This document shows, piece after piece, positions 35,563 to 55,552 of a stretch of DNA of 64,000 bases; position 1 is the first letter of the stretch; each line of letters starts with the position of its first letter. The stretch lies in NCBI GenBank assembly GCA_001643675.2, contig LSRY02000016.1:1302001-1366000 (forward strand), read 5' to 3'. Both the position numbers and the translations under genes were made by a program. Under the pieces are notes generated by a model, which worked only from the letters and a program-made list of their open reading frames with translations, had not been told where the DNA came from and searched no databases. This DNA comes from Monocercomonoides exilis (taxonomy: Eukaryota; Preaxostyla; Oxymonadida; Polymastigidae).

Positions 35563-37835
35563 AAAACAATTGAAAAATCAAAATGTTTAAAAAAAAAGAT
35601 TGATCAAAGTTGTTCAATTCATTAACGTGATCATTAAATTCCGTTCATTAGAAACAAGAATGATTTGTGCAAATAACAATCTTTTCACAAAGGAAATTTT
35701 CTCATTTGCTTTTTCTTTTCAATATTGTGACATTTATAGAATTTCATAACATAAATATATTTTAAGAATTTTGTGATTTTGCAAACAACTTTGAGAAAAC
35801 TGTTATTTATTGAATTTTTAAGTTCATGCATATCACAGAATCTCAAAACAAGAATATCAATATCAACAAATACGTTTTTGAATTTTTTTGGTAATTATAT
35901 TTGCTGGTTTAAAATTCACTTTGGTTTTTATTTGATTTCCATCCAGAAAATTCATCTTCCACTTCAATCAATTATCGAAAATTTTGAATACTCGTTTTGA
36001 ATAAAGACTGAAGTTCAACATTTTTTATTTGTCAGTCATTTGTATTTCCATGAACTTGAATGTTATTTGTTTTTTGCTGTTTTCGATGAGAAACAATTAC
36101 TTCGTTAATTGATTTATTTTTCCCCTTTAAAAAGTATGTTCAACTGCAAATCAATTCGTCTTAAACCGTGAATATTGATCAACTTCCAAACAATATTTGT
36201 TTGAGAGCGCTTTAATAAATGAGTGTATTATCTTGAAAGTGATAAAAATTTTTGTGAGTCTTTTCATTGCCTTTTTTTTCAATCAATAAGGGTCAATTAT
36301 TTTATGGAATTTTTTCCTTTTGTGGCGCTTTTTTTATTTTTGTTTTTGCATTCCAGCCATTCAACAAAGCTTGATAAGCCTCAACACTCGGATGAGGGTG
36401 TATATCAAACAAGAACATTTTTAAACTGGTTTATTTTTTGCTTTTTGTTTATTATAAACGGAGAGAAAGAAATTTTTGTTAAATACGAAGTGTCTTTTTT
36501 CCGCAAATGAAGCATTTCACAAATTTTAAAAAAAAAATGGTGATAATTTTTAAAATCACTTATTATTCCGAAGTCTGCATAATTTTCTGATTCACAGTTA
36601 TTTTCAGAAGAATTTCAAAAAAAGCGTTTCGTGTTTGCAAAGTATCGTCTTTCAAATGCATATTGTCACAGAAAGACAAAGAAGAATATTTGAAATTTTT
36701 TAAAACATTCGATTGATATCTAAGTTTTTGCAACAAATTTGTTAATTCGATAGTATTAATGGAAAAAATTTGAAATCAAAAAGAATCATCCAAATTTTTT
36801 TCAAACTTTTAGCATTTTCCTTTTTTGTCTTGAAAATCAAAAGTTTTGCTCCCTGTTTTTTTCTTGTTTTCTATTAAATATAAGTTTTTAATAAAAATGA
36901 AAACACAAATTTGAAAATTTCTTAGTTAAAAAAATGATGAGTTAAAATTAAGAGTGTGAAACGTGTGAATTATTTCTATAAAAACAATGCATTTTTCGGA
37001 GTGTTGATTCGATAAAGGCATTACACAAAAAATTGTTCTAAATCGAAAAACTTTCAACCAAAATCGAATAACTTTCAAACGAAATAGAAAATTATAATTC
37101 ACATTCGAAAAAGAAGTTGGATAATATTGAACTATAATTTGGTAAAATTTTTTTGAAAAGTTCCACGACTTTAATTTTATCCCACAAAAGATCACAAATG
37201 ATCAAAAAATGTTGATCATTCCGTTCCCATATAAGCTTTAAATATTTATTTTATTATTATTTTCTGAGCTTATTATTGACGAATAGGTCATAAATATTTT
37301 GGAAGCATATGAATTGTTAACTTCATTTTGTTATACACTTTTCAAAGAAAATGTTTTCTTGCTATTCGAATTAAATGAGTTACATATTTTTGTTTCTTCA
37401 TTTTCATTTCATCTGTTCGAATATTCATTTAGAATTTTAGTAAATATACAAAGAATTTATTATTTTATTTTGTTGAAAGAAAAATAAAAATAGAATTGCT
37501 TGAATCATAAAAATTTTTTTAAGAAATTGTCAATCATGAAAAATTCATCAAAACTTCACTCGTAACAATCGAAAGTTATTCAAAAAGTAGTTTGCATAAA
37601 GCAATTATTAATGAAATTCTAGAAAATTGTGGAATGAAGCATTATTTATCAAAATAAATCACTATTTGCTCCAAACTCAAAAAGACAAAATTTTCTCAAA
37701 TTTGGATTCAAAAGGATTGCATCAAACAACTAGTTTCTTTCTTCTCAGTTTGTGCCTTTTTCTTCTCCCTTTCATTTTATATTAACGCTTTATCAAAAAA
37801 TATCCTGCTTTTATCCTTTCAAACTAAATGAAAAA
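35563..37835. other. AT-rich gene desert, left part
   Basis: There are no credible genes here. One short plus-strand frame near 36,304-36,510 begins with a hydrophobic signal-peptide-like run (MEFFPFVALFLFLFL) but lacks any further support. The rest is homopolymer-rich AT sequence with many short A and T runs. Confidence 0.6.
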
Positions 37836-40802
37836 ATTAGGTTTTCTTTGCTAGTCGACCATTCTGAAACAAATGAAAATGTTGTGTTGGTATCACAATT
37901 TGAGCTGACTGCAGACATGGTGGAGTATCTGAAGAAGTTTCTTGTGGCTGGAGCAGCGCAGCAGTCCTCTCTTTGCTCAGCGCCTTCATCTTTGTCTTCT
38001 TCAACTTGAGCAGCACTCCGATCAGCTTCACCATTCAGGAGGCGGAAAAACGAAGAGAAGAAATCTTCAGAGAAAAAGTAGCCATTATTATCGGAGCTTG
38101 AGATTGACCGTTCTGATGCGTCTGCGGTGACGAAGTCATACATATCGACAGCAGCGATAAACGATATCGAGATGCGGCTGCGGATTGTGGTGCCTGAGGC
38201 GGCTGGAGTGTCTGCGCGGAACATGCCGCTGTCGCTGTTACTGCTACTGTCATCACCATTTGCACTGAAGAATCTGCTGGGATATGTTGTAGCTCTGTGG
38301 GCAGTGCTGTGTGGGGGTGTTGTGCGTATTTACAACTTTACACCTTCGGCGATGCTTTCAGTTCTTCTGGTGGTGCAACTTCCGTCGCTTGCAGTGTAAG
38401 TTGGAACGAAGTCGGGGAGCAAGTGGATCTTTTCTGCAGCAGATGTTTATGCGATTTCGGAGATTATGATCTGTTTGACCTATTGCTGCAGATATGGTGA
38501 TCGCCGCAGTCGAGGCGTGTGGTGTTAAAACTGGATGATGAAGTGATGGGATGAGGGGTTTCAGTGTGCGAAGCGAGAAAGATTGTGGAGATGGTGTTGG
38601 ATTCTGCGTGGCTGAGGATGGAGGATGTGGTTCTGTCGCCCGCAGTGATTGCGCTGGTTGTGCTGGAGGAGCGGGAAGAGGCAGAGGAAGGAGAAGGAGG
38701 AGAATATAAAGGAAAAGTGTGAGAAGGAAAAGCAGAAGATGGAGAAGAAGTTTCTGGAGTTCAACATGCTGCTGCAGAAGATCCGGGACGAAGAGCAGAT
38801 ATCGAAGCCTATGAGTGTCCTCGTTGAGCAGCTGCAGGAGAAGGACAAAATCAAAGGATGCAGGAGAGGAAGATTATGAAGATAAGTGATAAGCACATCG
38901 CAGAGATGAAGGAGCTGAAGGAGTAACTTGTTGCGATGAAGGAGAAGGTTGAATTAATTGATGGAGGGATTGAGAAGGAGAAGAAACGCTTGACACATCA
39001 CGGTGAGCTGGTGAGCGGGTACAGCGATTGTTCGCTGGCGGGTTGTGGGTGAAGCTAACCATGCTTTCTTAGTTATCCTCTGAGGTTGATGGAATTGCTC
39101 CATCTTCAGCTTCGTTCATTCTGCCATCGGAGCTGTGAGAAAAATGCTGTGAAAGATTTGCTGCAAACAGCTGCGATGACTGCATTGCGAATGTTTGGGT
39201 CCGACCCTACAAAGGGATTTGTTGCGAAAGTTGGGAACAATGCGAGTGTTGGAAGAGAAGTTAACAGTTATGGGGAAGAGAGGTCCGGCGGTGGTGGAAG
39301 ATCTGATTCAAGTGTTGAAGAAGATGATGAAGAAGATGAAAAAGGAAACGAAGATGCTGATGGCGCTGTCGGAGGTGCAGGAGCAGACGCCAAGCGAGCA
39401 GAAGGCGCTGTTCAAGGAGGTGATTTAGAAGCAGCGGACAGCGCTTGCACAAAAGAAGCAGGAGCAGAAGAAAATGAAGGAGTTGTTTGAAGAGAGGGTG
39501 GAGCATCAGATGAAAACTGTTTCTGGGTCGCTTAGGAAAGTTACGCACGAAACTGCGCATGTGCTTTGGATACCGATAACGTTGCAGTCGTCTGTGCAGT
39601 TGAAGCGTTTGTAGAAGCCGCAGAAGATAGTGCTGCAGTCGTCGCAAGTGTGGAAACTGATGTGGATTCTGTGGATATTCCGTAACAAGATCGCAACAGA
39701 CTTGTGTGAGGGCAGCGCTGTGTTAGTGGGAGTTGCTGTTGCAAGGCAGTGGTTTGGAGACTTTGTGAACATGTGGCTGGGGGAGAAGCACGTAGCGCAG
39801 AAGAAAAGCGAAGCAGAAATATTAAAGATGATCTTCGTTGTGGAGCTGTTTCTAAATGACTTTGCAGATGTGTTGTTGTTAAAGAAGTTTGTGCGGGAGG
39901 AGTGCGAAGGAGACAAGTTGTGGTTTTCATGACAACTGCAAAGTGCTATTTGAAGGTTTTCAGTTGAAGCCACTTGCAGAAGAGAGCTAGATCTTCCTGA
40001 TGACTTTGAACAGGATGTTTTGTTGGTGAATCAATTCAGTGGTTAAAAAGGCTTCGGAGAAGAAAATCGAGATGTATTTTTAGGGGAGTTTGAGGGGCTG
40101 CAGTCGGAGAAGGGGGATGCGGACACATCTGTGTTTCTGCGGTTTCTGCTGAATAACAACTGAGCGGAAGCAATGAAGCGGAAAGAGGAGATGAAGACGC
40201 TGTATGATGCGATATGCCGTGGCGATCCATCAGTCTCATCATCTGCATTATCTTCGTCATTGGGGGTGGTGTGCAGAGGGATCACGCACTCAGAGCTGGA
40301 GTCTCTTCTGCGTGTATGCTGTCCGTAGACGCCACAGGCGCTTTCGCTGCGGATCTTCCGGGATGCGTACCGGCTGTCTGGCTGCTGTCTGCCGTCGTTT
40401 GCATCAGAGCTGGAGGTGTTCCAGCACAACGACTTCTTCACGCTGTGCCTGCGGCTGCCAGATGTATGCGACGCGGCGGACCGACGGGCGCCTCTGACGT
40501 CGTCTGAGAACAGCGCAGTTGTGAAGACGGTGAGCCGGCACCTGGCGCTGCTGAAGCCGGCGCTGGAGGATCTGATGCGGGTGCTTTCGGGGGTGTCGGC
40601 GGGTGTGTCGGGAGGGGTGCTGGCAGGGGCAGGGCTGAAGCGGCAGGTGGAGGCGGTGCAGTCCGCGGTGGGGAAGAAAGAAGGGCGCCGGGCGCTGTTC
40701 CGGATGGCGCGGCTGCTGGTGGAGCTGGTGCTGCTGCAGCTGCGAAAAACGAAATGGAATGGGTGGTCAGTATTGGGCTGCTGTTGTGGGAATGGCAAAT
40801 AG
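37836..40802 (+). pseudogene. Decayed protein-coding region, multiple stops and frame shifts
   Basis: Composition switches to the GC-balanced, codon-structured type seen in real genes here, but no frame stays open for more than about 130 codons. Plus-strand pieces in different frames read like protein: LVSQFELTADMVEYLKKFL (37.9 kb), KSYISTAAINDIEMRLRIVV (38.15 kb), a WD-blade-like VVALWAVLCGGVVRIYNF (38.3 kb), charged helical KQKMEKKFLEFNMLLQKI (38.75 kb), EQTPSEQKALFKEV (39.4 kb), then a Leu/Arg-rich block with ALLKPALEDLMRVLSG (40.55 kb). In-frame stops separate them (for example after NNN at 40.16 kb). I read this as one large gene in advanced decay, possibly WD40 plus coiled coil like CFAP-type proteins, but the family assignment is a guess. 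GC rises sharply at 40.5-40.75 kb. Confidence 0.6.
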
Positions 40803-41712
40803 TGGTTTTGTTTCAGAACACAATGACATTGAACTGGAAGGGAAATGCAGCCAATGTCTTTTCATGCTTCATCATTATCTTTTTCTTTAACTTTTTAAAC
40901 ATAGCACGAGAAGGCTCCGAGTAATAAAGAGATTGCAATAAACGACATGCTGCTGTTCGATGAATGTTTATAAGATGCGATCGACGCTTTGATTTTTCTA
41001 ATGACATGTTCATCGGAGTTATCATCTTCTTTTCCTTTTTCATCCTTTTCAATCTCCTGTTTCTTGTCGAATTCATTTCCTTTCAAAAAGCTTTTGAAAG
41101 AAGCAAATATGCAGTTAACACTGAGAATACAACAGCATTCTTTTAACATATTTCTGAACAAAATGTTTGAAAAGAAGAAGTTGAAGAAGGTGAAGGTGAA
41201 GGTGAAGGCGAAGGAGGAGGAGGAGGTGCAAATTAGAAGAGGCTCCATTTGAATTCCTTTAACAGTTGTTGTTAGAAAAGCTCCATATATATATGATTTC
41301 CGAAATAGTATCGCCTCAAGGAAAAATGCATCCTTCAAACAACTCCACTTCATTCACAGTCATTCCATTAGATCCAACGCTTACACAATTGCCAATCTCA
41401 AATGCATTTGCTATTGATTCGATCTGTTACGGTTAAACATTTGAAATTGAGACATCATCTCCATTCAACAGGAATGAAGGTTTCATGAATGAAAGGTGCG
41501 ATATTTAACAGTTGTCAACATGAAGAATTCCATTTTAGATGCTCAACAATGTTGAATTGAGTCAATATTTTGAATTTTCCAGAATAAGAAAATGATTAAT
41601 CTAAGTTGAATTTCAATCTCTCAAACAGAACATTCTTAGAGGTTGTAATGAGGGGATAATTACATCATTTGCTTCACATTCTCCGACAATGGCTATCTCT
41701 TTTGATCAACAG
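40803..41712. other. Spacer with possible further debris of a minus-strand surface gene
   Basis: AT-rich with one purine-rich GAAGGTGAAGGT-type run at 41,178-41,228. On the minus strand at about 41,310-41,400 a short frame reads VSVGSNGMTVNEVELFEGC. It is faintly like the surface-protein ectodomains and lies on the same strand as the fragment next to it, but the similarity is too short to call. Confidence 0.35.
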
Positions 41713-41961
41713 TTACGAATGGCGTGATGGAATGATGTGCTGCATTCCCTCATTCAACGATTCACAAGGCGCTTCAAACACTCCACATTGCTTGTTTTCT
41801 TCCACATTCTCTACAACCGATGACACAAATATCTTCTCGCTCTGGTATTTCACAATCATCAGCAGTATATCCTCTTCTCCCACAAACGAATCTGTTGTGC
41901 AGCCCCACGTTACTATCTTCTTCACAATAGGAGCTCTGAAATTTGCAACAAATTTGTCAAG
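41713..41961 (-). pseudogene. Fragment of a third surface-protein gene
   Basis: Read on the minus strand, about 83 codons match one ectodomain module of surface protein A. Here KKIVTWGCTTDSF, then EKIFVSSVVEN, then LNEGMQHIIPS. In protein A the same order is KELAIWGCTADNY, EFIFVSSIVGN and LNVGVSHIIPS (at about 3838-4035). An upstream LDKFVANFRAPIV also matches the QFLINFGEPFV type. The frame stops just after SRHS and no membrane span or kinase tail follows, so it is a broken relic. It begins right after a TTTTTTACAG, which might be an old splice acceptor. Confidence 0.75.
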
Positions 41962-44512
41962 CTGTAAAAAAGAAAATCATAAAAATTAATTAAACATAAA
42001 GAAAAACAAATTGCAAACCATCAATATTTGATAAATTTTTTGTTTATTCCAACTTAACAGAGCTGTACCGCTTTCAAGAAATGTTGTTATTCATTTTGAA
42101 CAACAAAAAACTTTATTCAAATGAAAATATGAATAAACAGTGAAAACGAAGTTTATCAGGAAAGAAAATCAAAACACACCATGTTCAATTTATTAATCAG
42201 CAATTGCATAATTGTTCAAGAAAATAAAACTATCTTTCTTTGAAAAACAAATGATTTAATTTTGATCATTAAATCAAATATATAATTTTTTGCTTCAAAC
42301 ATTTTCTTTTCATGAAGAAGATTGCAATTAACAGATAAGCATTTTCGTTATAATTTTAATCTTTTCATAAAAATAATGGAAACGGAATGATTATATATTG
42401 ACTGCCATGGGTCATGTTTTTGATCTGATGTCACTTTTCAAAAAAATTTAGCCATTTTAGTTAAACAAAGGTAATTTCTTTGATACAAACGTTGATAATT
42501 TCAAATGTCTGTTAGTTGGGAATGTTTTTCTTTTGTTTTAAATTAGTATTTGCAATAAAAAAGAGTGACATTTATTGATCCTTTTTACATTTTGAAAATT
42601 GAAAACAGTTAAATTTTTCTGTTTCAAATTAAACTTACATGGTTTGATACATTTCGTTTCAAATTAATGAGATTGATTACTGTCTGTTTGTGCGTGTAAC
42701 AAGATTATGAACGATCATGTTCTTTTTTTTAGAAAATAACTTATTGTCTCCTGAGCACATGTGAAGAGTTTTTGGTTTATTATTTCCTATTTATTCATTT
42801 CCATTCAATCAAATTCAAGAAAACTTCAAAAAAGTTTTTTCTGATTGTCATTGACAATTTTCTCTGATCATTCATAGAAAGAAAAGCAATTGACATGTGT
42901 CTGACTTTTGAAAAAGTTTCAAATTTTTAGAAGATAAAAAATTTTCGATGTTGAATAAAACTTTTTCGATGTAGAATAAATTTTGGAGTATCGGTTCAAA
43001 AAAAAATTATGAATATTTCTTGTTTTTTTAAATTAAACGCATTGACAAACTTTCCTTGAGAATATCATCAACAATATTGACCGAAATAATTTCATTTGTG
43101 AAAAAAAACCATGTTTTGGAACAAATATTTCCAACTTCATATCATTATGAGTCTTTAATTCTCATATATGTCTAAATTTTTTTGTAAAGTAACTTTTGTT
43201 TAATTTCCAGAAAATTTTGTAAAATGAATATTTTCTTCAAATTTTCATACCAACTCACAAAATTTCGCTGTTATGCAAGTATAACCTTAGTAATGTTATT
43301 ATTTCCATTCAAGAAAAGTTTCGTAAGTGGGAACAGAAATTTGATGATTACATGTTATTCTTATTTTTTTGAAAATTAAACAAAAGGAACTTTTCAAAAA
43401 AATTTAGACATATAAAAATACAGATGAATGTTTCACTCTAAAAAATAAAAGAAAACACTTTGTTGAACATATTTTTTGCTTCAAAAATTATGTGTGTTAT
43501 TTTGTTTCGTTTTTTGTTCTTGATAACAAAATATCACAAAAACAAAAGGAAAATTTTTGATAAATTGTAGCGTTTTTTGTGAACTTTTCACCAAAAATAA
43601 TTCGATTACGAAAAAAAATAATTCATTTTCGAAAATAAATAATTCAAAATTCAAAATTAGTGATTCGAATTCAAAAAAAAAAAAATAATTCTATTTCGAA
43701 ATAAATTTTTGACAGTATTTTTTTCAATTTTATGATGATGGATTTCAGCAAATATCATGCTGTAATTCATTTTTCAACAAACAATCCTTCTTGAATAAAC
43801 ATTGAATTAAAAACTATAAATCTATTTTTTGAAGACTATTCGAATATTTCGTTAAAATGATTCTATTGTCGAATTTGAAGAATCACTTTCGCTCTACAAA
43901 AATTGTTTAACCTAAAATTAAATACAGAAAAATTATTTCTTTTGAATAGAATGAAATAGAATTTTTCCGTTACAAAAACTAAATAATTTTCTTTTTTATA
44001 TGCAGAATATTTCCTTCATTTCAATATATTGTCGATATCTTTCAATTCATGAAAATAAAAAGAATTAAAAACTGAAAAATTTCGAACTCCCTTGTTTCTT
44101 TTTATGTAAAATCATCAAACCGGAAAATCTGAAAAAAAAGTTGTCTGATTACAAATATTAAAGTGTGCATGAGTTGCACAGTGCAAATATTTCACACAAA
44201 CGTTCAAAATTTTTATAGCATTGAATTTGATATTATCTTTTTCGAAATCGAATTATTAATTTAGAAATTGAAATATTAATTCCGGAATCGAATCATTATT
44301 TTTTCGAATTAGAATTATTTTTAGTGTTCATGAACAGAAAACAAACTAAAATTTGTCCGAAATTTGTGATTATCATTCATCACTGAAATTCTTTCAAAAG
44401 TGATATTTCTGAAAAATATCACTAAAATAATCATCTTCAAATAAGTCCATTCAAAATAAGACATTCAATTAATAATAATCAGGTTTTTTTTAAAGAATTC
44501 GAAATTAGGTTC

Positions 44513-44555
<43 letters not shown>

Positions 44556-45276
44556 TAAGAGTTGTTTTTATTCAACAGAAAAGAGAGTTCAGCCTTCGAG
44601 CACTTTTAATTATACAAAACACGGGAAGAGTGCACATAGAAACCAGTATTAAAATGGTCTTTTAGAAGAATTTTTGATTTTTAAATACTCACTTTTACGA
44701 ACGTTATAATTCTCAAAAAAAGAAATTTTCGATAAAAAACAGAAAATTTTTAGTATTAAAAAGGCAGCAGTCATAAAAAGCTTATGATCAAACCCCAAAG
44801 ATAAAAAGGAGAGAATATATTTTTAAGGTTTTCATTTAGAAAAAGATGGTTTATCCCTTGTCAATGTATTTATTTGGGTTATGTTTAACAAAAGCTAAAA
44901 ATTTAATAAAATGATTAGGGTTTTTCTAAATAAAAAAAGGAAGTTTCCAATATAAAAAAATTTATTGGAATTTAAAGATTGGTATTTTCAGTTTCAATCA
45001 CTGCATTTCGAAAACCCCTTTCGAAATATCATTATTGTATTCATCTGTAATTGTTGAAAATAAATAAAAATATAAAATTCGAATTTATTTGAAACCTGTC
45101 GTTATCTGCTCACTTTCCCAAAATGCTTACAAAATGGAAATTAACGAAAACTTGAAAGAGCATTGCAAATATTGTTTTATTTGAGTTGTTTCTTCAAACA
45201 CAAAAATTTGACAAAAACCATTATAAAAACATTTATTCATTTATTTATTGGTGATTCGTGTTTATTGGAACGTCAG
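41962..45276. other. AT-rich gene desert, right part
   Basis: These 3.3 kb have very high AT content with dense short A/T homopolymers and many TTCGAA/AATTCG-like hexamers (43.6-44.5 kb). There is no open frame of note on either strand and no RNA gene that I can recognise. A T38 run lies at 44,515. The upstream end of the TMEM115-like gene could reach into the last 100 bases, since its frame is open from 45,163. Confidence 0.6.
44515..44552 (+). repeat. Poly(T) run of 38 bases
   Basis: An uninterrupted T38 tract follows GGTTCGA. On the minus strand this is A38. It could be a homopolymer expansion or, if read as poly(A) on the minus strand, the trace of an inserted reverse-transcribed RNA. 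Flanks show no obvious target-site duplication by eye. Confidence 0.9.
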
Positions 45277-46561
45277 ATGATGCAAGAAATTAATAGGTTG
45301 CTAATTTCACAAGACATGCGCGTTACAGCATGGACAATTGTAGCCTTTGTGGTGGTTTATTTTTTAACAATATTTATCAAGAATTTCTATGAACTTTTTG
45401 GCTTTGCTCCTTCGAAGTTTGAATTTTTATTATTTTTGTACGTTTTTAACATTCAATTAAAACACTTTTCTCTCATTATTTTTAGATGTTGGCTTGATGC
45501 ATTTTACCTATGGACTCTGGTAACTGGAATTTTTGTGAGTAGAAATATCATATTCCTTCTTGTCGGATTAGTTGCACTTTTCATAATTGGTCGAACATTT
45601 GAACCGCTGTGGGGGAGATATCCTTTTTTTAGATTTATTGTTGTTGAAGGAATGGCAGTTAACTTGGGAATTACAATAATTATTTCTCTTTTGTACTTAT
45701 TTGGAGCAACTTCATTAATGTATGACATCTTCAATTTTTTCACCTTTTTTTAGTATGTGAACGTTCAATCATCAAGTCGCTCTGATTTTTCAGGAGTTGG
45801 TCCATTAATTTTTTCTTCAATAGTTGCATTAAAACTTCATTACCCAACAAGGCCAGTTGTAAGCTCTATCCCTGCTCTCCAGTGGTTTACATATAATGTT
45901 TGAAATATTGTTTCACATTAATACAAGTTACAAAATATTTTGTTAATTTTCCTTGAAGGATCTTCCGTTCTGTCTTCTTATTCTTTCAATCCCGTTCATT
46001 TTTGTAGAGTATTTGCGATTTATTTTCTTTGATGCCTTCGTCTCCCTTTTTGTGGCATGGGGTTATTTACGATTTTGGCAGCTCGAAGAAGAAATCACTC
46101 CACTTCCTTCGATTGATGTTGAGGCAAATAATAACGAAGCACATGTAAACCTTATGGATGATTTTTCCTTTTCTTCTCTTTTTCCTTCGCCCATTCGTCC
46201 TCTTCTTACGATGCCTGCGTCGCTCATTCGAAAAATTGAGGATTGGATCCATCGAAGACACAGGTTGCAAAATGCTCCGGCAACTGAAATTGGAGTAACG
46301 AACATAGAAACACAGCTTGATGGAGTTGCAAATGCCCCCGCTGCAGTTCCAATCATAGACACAGCGCAACTTGACAATCCGCAGACGAATCAAGACGAGG
46401 TGCCTCTTCTTTTACCCACAAATACTTCACTTTCAGAGCCTTCACTCACTTCAGAGTTCACTTCAACTTCTTCAGAAGATTTTAAACTTGGACTTTCTCT
46501 TCTCAACGCCCAAGAACAAGGTCTCCCATCCTCATCATCTGATGCTTTATTAGAAAATTAA
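45277..46561 (+). CDS. TMEM115-like rhomboid-fold Golgi membrane protein
   Basis: TMEM115 is a catalytically dead rhomboid-like multispan protein of the Golgi, linked to retrograde Golgi-to-ER traffic. Four exons fit in phase: 45277-45416, 45486-45719, 45777-45897 and 45959-46561 (introns 69, 57 and 61 nt), giving 365 residues. Membrane segments are evident at about residues 16-36, 50-75, 85-110, 125-145 and 165-195. Family marks in order are WTLVTGIFV, GRTFEPLWGRYPFFRFIVV (the E-P-x-WG motif), DFSGVGPLIFSSIVALKLHYP, FVAWGYLRFWQ, and after it a DDFSFSSLFPSPIRPLL tail matching the conserved SFAFATFFPE region. The C-terminal 140 residues are hydrophilic and Ser/Thr-rich. The first two codons are both ATG; the frame is open upstream to 45163 without a better Met, so an extra 5' exon cannot be excluded. 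The second intron's acceptor (ATCAAG) is chosen by phase. Confidence 0.8.
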
Positions 46562-46659
46562 CAATTTTTATTTCACCCTTATCTAGTTAAGCTTTGAATT
46601 TTTTGTTTTCATTTTTTGTGATGGAATATTTGATCTGTTTTTTTTTTCTTTTCGTTTTA

Positions 46660-54192
<7,533 letters not shown>

Positions 54193-54369
54193 AAATTGTG
54201 AATTCTTTTATAAAGAATAATATAAATTGTTTTTTGTAATTGTTAATATATTGATATATATTTTTTTAATACTTACATTTTTATTATGTATTTACGTTAT
54301 ATTTTGTGATAAATAGGTACTTATTTTGATTTTTCAACCATAATTTGTTTCTGAAAAAACAAAAAACGA

Positions 54370-55334
54370 ATGTCTTCTCTTTCAACTCCCATGTCACACT
54401 CAAGCCCTCTTCCAAGATATAAAACTCAAGGAGGTGATGATAAGCAAGCGTCTCCGTCAAAGATGAGAGTTGAACAACTTGCTTCACGACTTTCTTCAAT
54501 TCAAAGAGGAATGGTTGATCAGAGAACAACCAGGTTCCAAAAATATAACCAAGAGCTTTCAGAACTTTCTGAAAGGCTGCGTGAAATGCAAGAAAATGGA
54601 AACGAAAGGCTAGAACAGCTTAGGAATGAGGCAGATGAACTTGGAAAACTTTTGGAAGCTTCAAAAGCTGAAAGAGAAAGAATAGACGAAAGTTTTAAGG
54701 ACCAAAGCGCAGAGTTGGAAGGAAAATTTGACAGTCAATTGGACGAGGAGCAAGAAGTTTGAAGCATTTTGATGAAATTATTTATAAGCAATTTATTTTT
54801 TTTTCAAATTTTAAGAGTGCGGAAGAATCAATTGATCAAATTCTTAAAACTGCACAAGACCAGCTCACAAGATGTCGGTCTGAAATAATGCAATTGCTTT
54901 CAGATCGAAACGAACAAATGAAAAAAGATTTTGGAAAAATTGCTGAACAACTTCCTGTTCTTGCGCAAAAAGTTGAAAGCGAAAAACAAACCGAAGAAGA
55001 ATTTTTGAAAAATATTGAACTTCAAATGAAACAAGAAGTGGAAGACTTGAAAAGGGAAATTGAAGAAGAGAAAGCCGTATGACTAATATTAACCTTAAGC
55101 TTTATAGAAAAATATTTGAATGTTTTTTTTTTATTACCACTTGACTTTCATTTTTTTTCTTTAAAGGATCGTGAGGCGATGGAAAAAGAAGCGCGCGAAG
55201 CTGTTGAACGCTTTGAAAGAGAAGCCGAGGAGGCAATTGAAGCTGAAAGAAGAGAGAGAGAAGAAACAGAAGCTGCATTAACTCAGGTTTGGGATCAAAC
55301 ATGCGCAAAAATTGCAGAAGCTCAGCAATTTTAA
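54370..55334 (+). CDS. SF-assemblin / beta-giardin-like striated-fibre protein
   Basis: These coiled-coil proteins polymerise into the 2-nm filaments of striated microtubule-associated fibres at flagellar bases (in Giardia, the ventral disc). Three exons, all phase 0: 54370-54756, 54816-55076 and 55167-55334 (introns 59 and 90 nt), giving 271 residues. A short Ser/Pro non-helical head (about 30 residues, containing PLPRYKTQ) precedes MRVEQLASRLSSIQRGMVDQ, the typical start of the rod. The rod is one long heptad-patterned helix rich in Glu, Gln, Lys and Arg to the C-terminus (IAEAQQF). Head, rod and total length agree with SF-assemblins. It lies 177 bp after PDK1. It could in principle be another short coiled-coil protein, but the LASRLSSIQ segment favours this family. 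Confidence 0.75.
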
Positions 55335-55552
55335 TCATACAACCACTCACCTGAATTAACTCTTTTCGATGTAAAAAATTTTCTAATTTCTTTCTTTATA
55401 ACTTTAATGCTTCGTTTCACAATTTTCAACTTTTGTGTGTTTTAAAATAGAATTTTCACTATATAATTATATTTTCTTTTTTATTATTTTTCAACAATTT
55501 TGATAAAAAAAAGTTTTAAAATGTAACTAAAAATTTGAAGTAAGAAACTGTT

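Noticed and set aside
36304-36510. Short plus-strand frame with a signal-peptide-like start
   Set aside because: It has fewer than 70 codons, AT-rich composition, no family resemblance, and no downstream exon that I could join.
44500-44560. GGTTCGATTTTT resembling a tRNA T-arm followed by a Pol III terminator
   Set aside because: No matching acceptor stem, anticodon arm or D-arm can be drawn upstream; the match is limited to the T-loop consensus.
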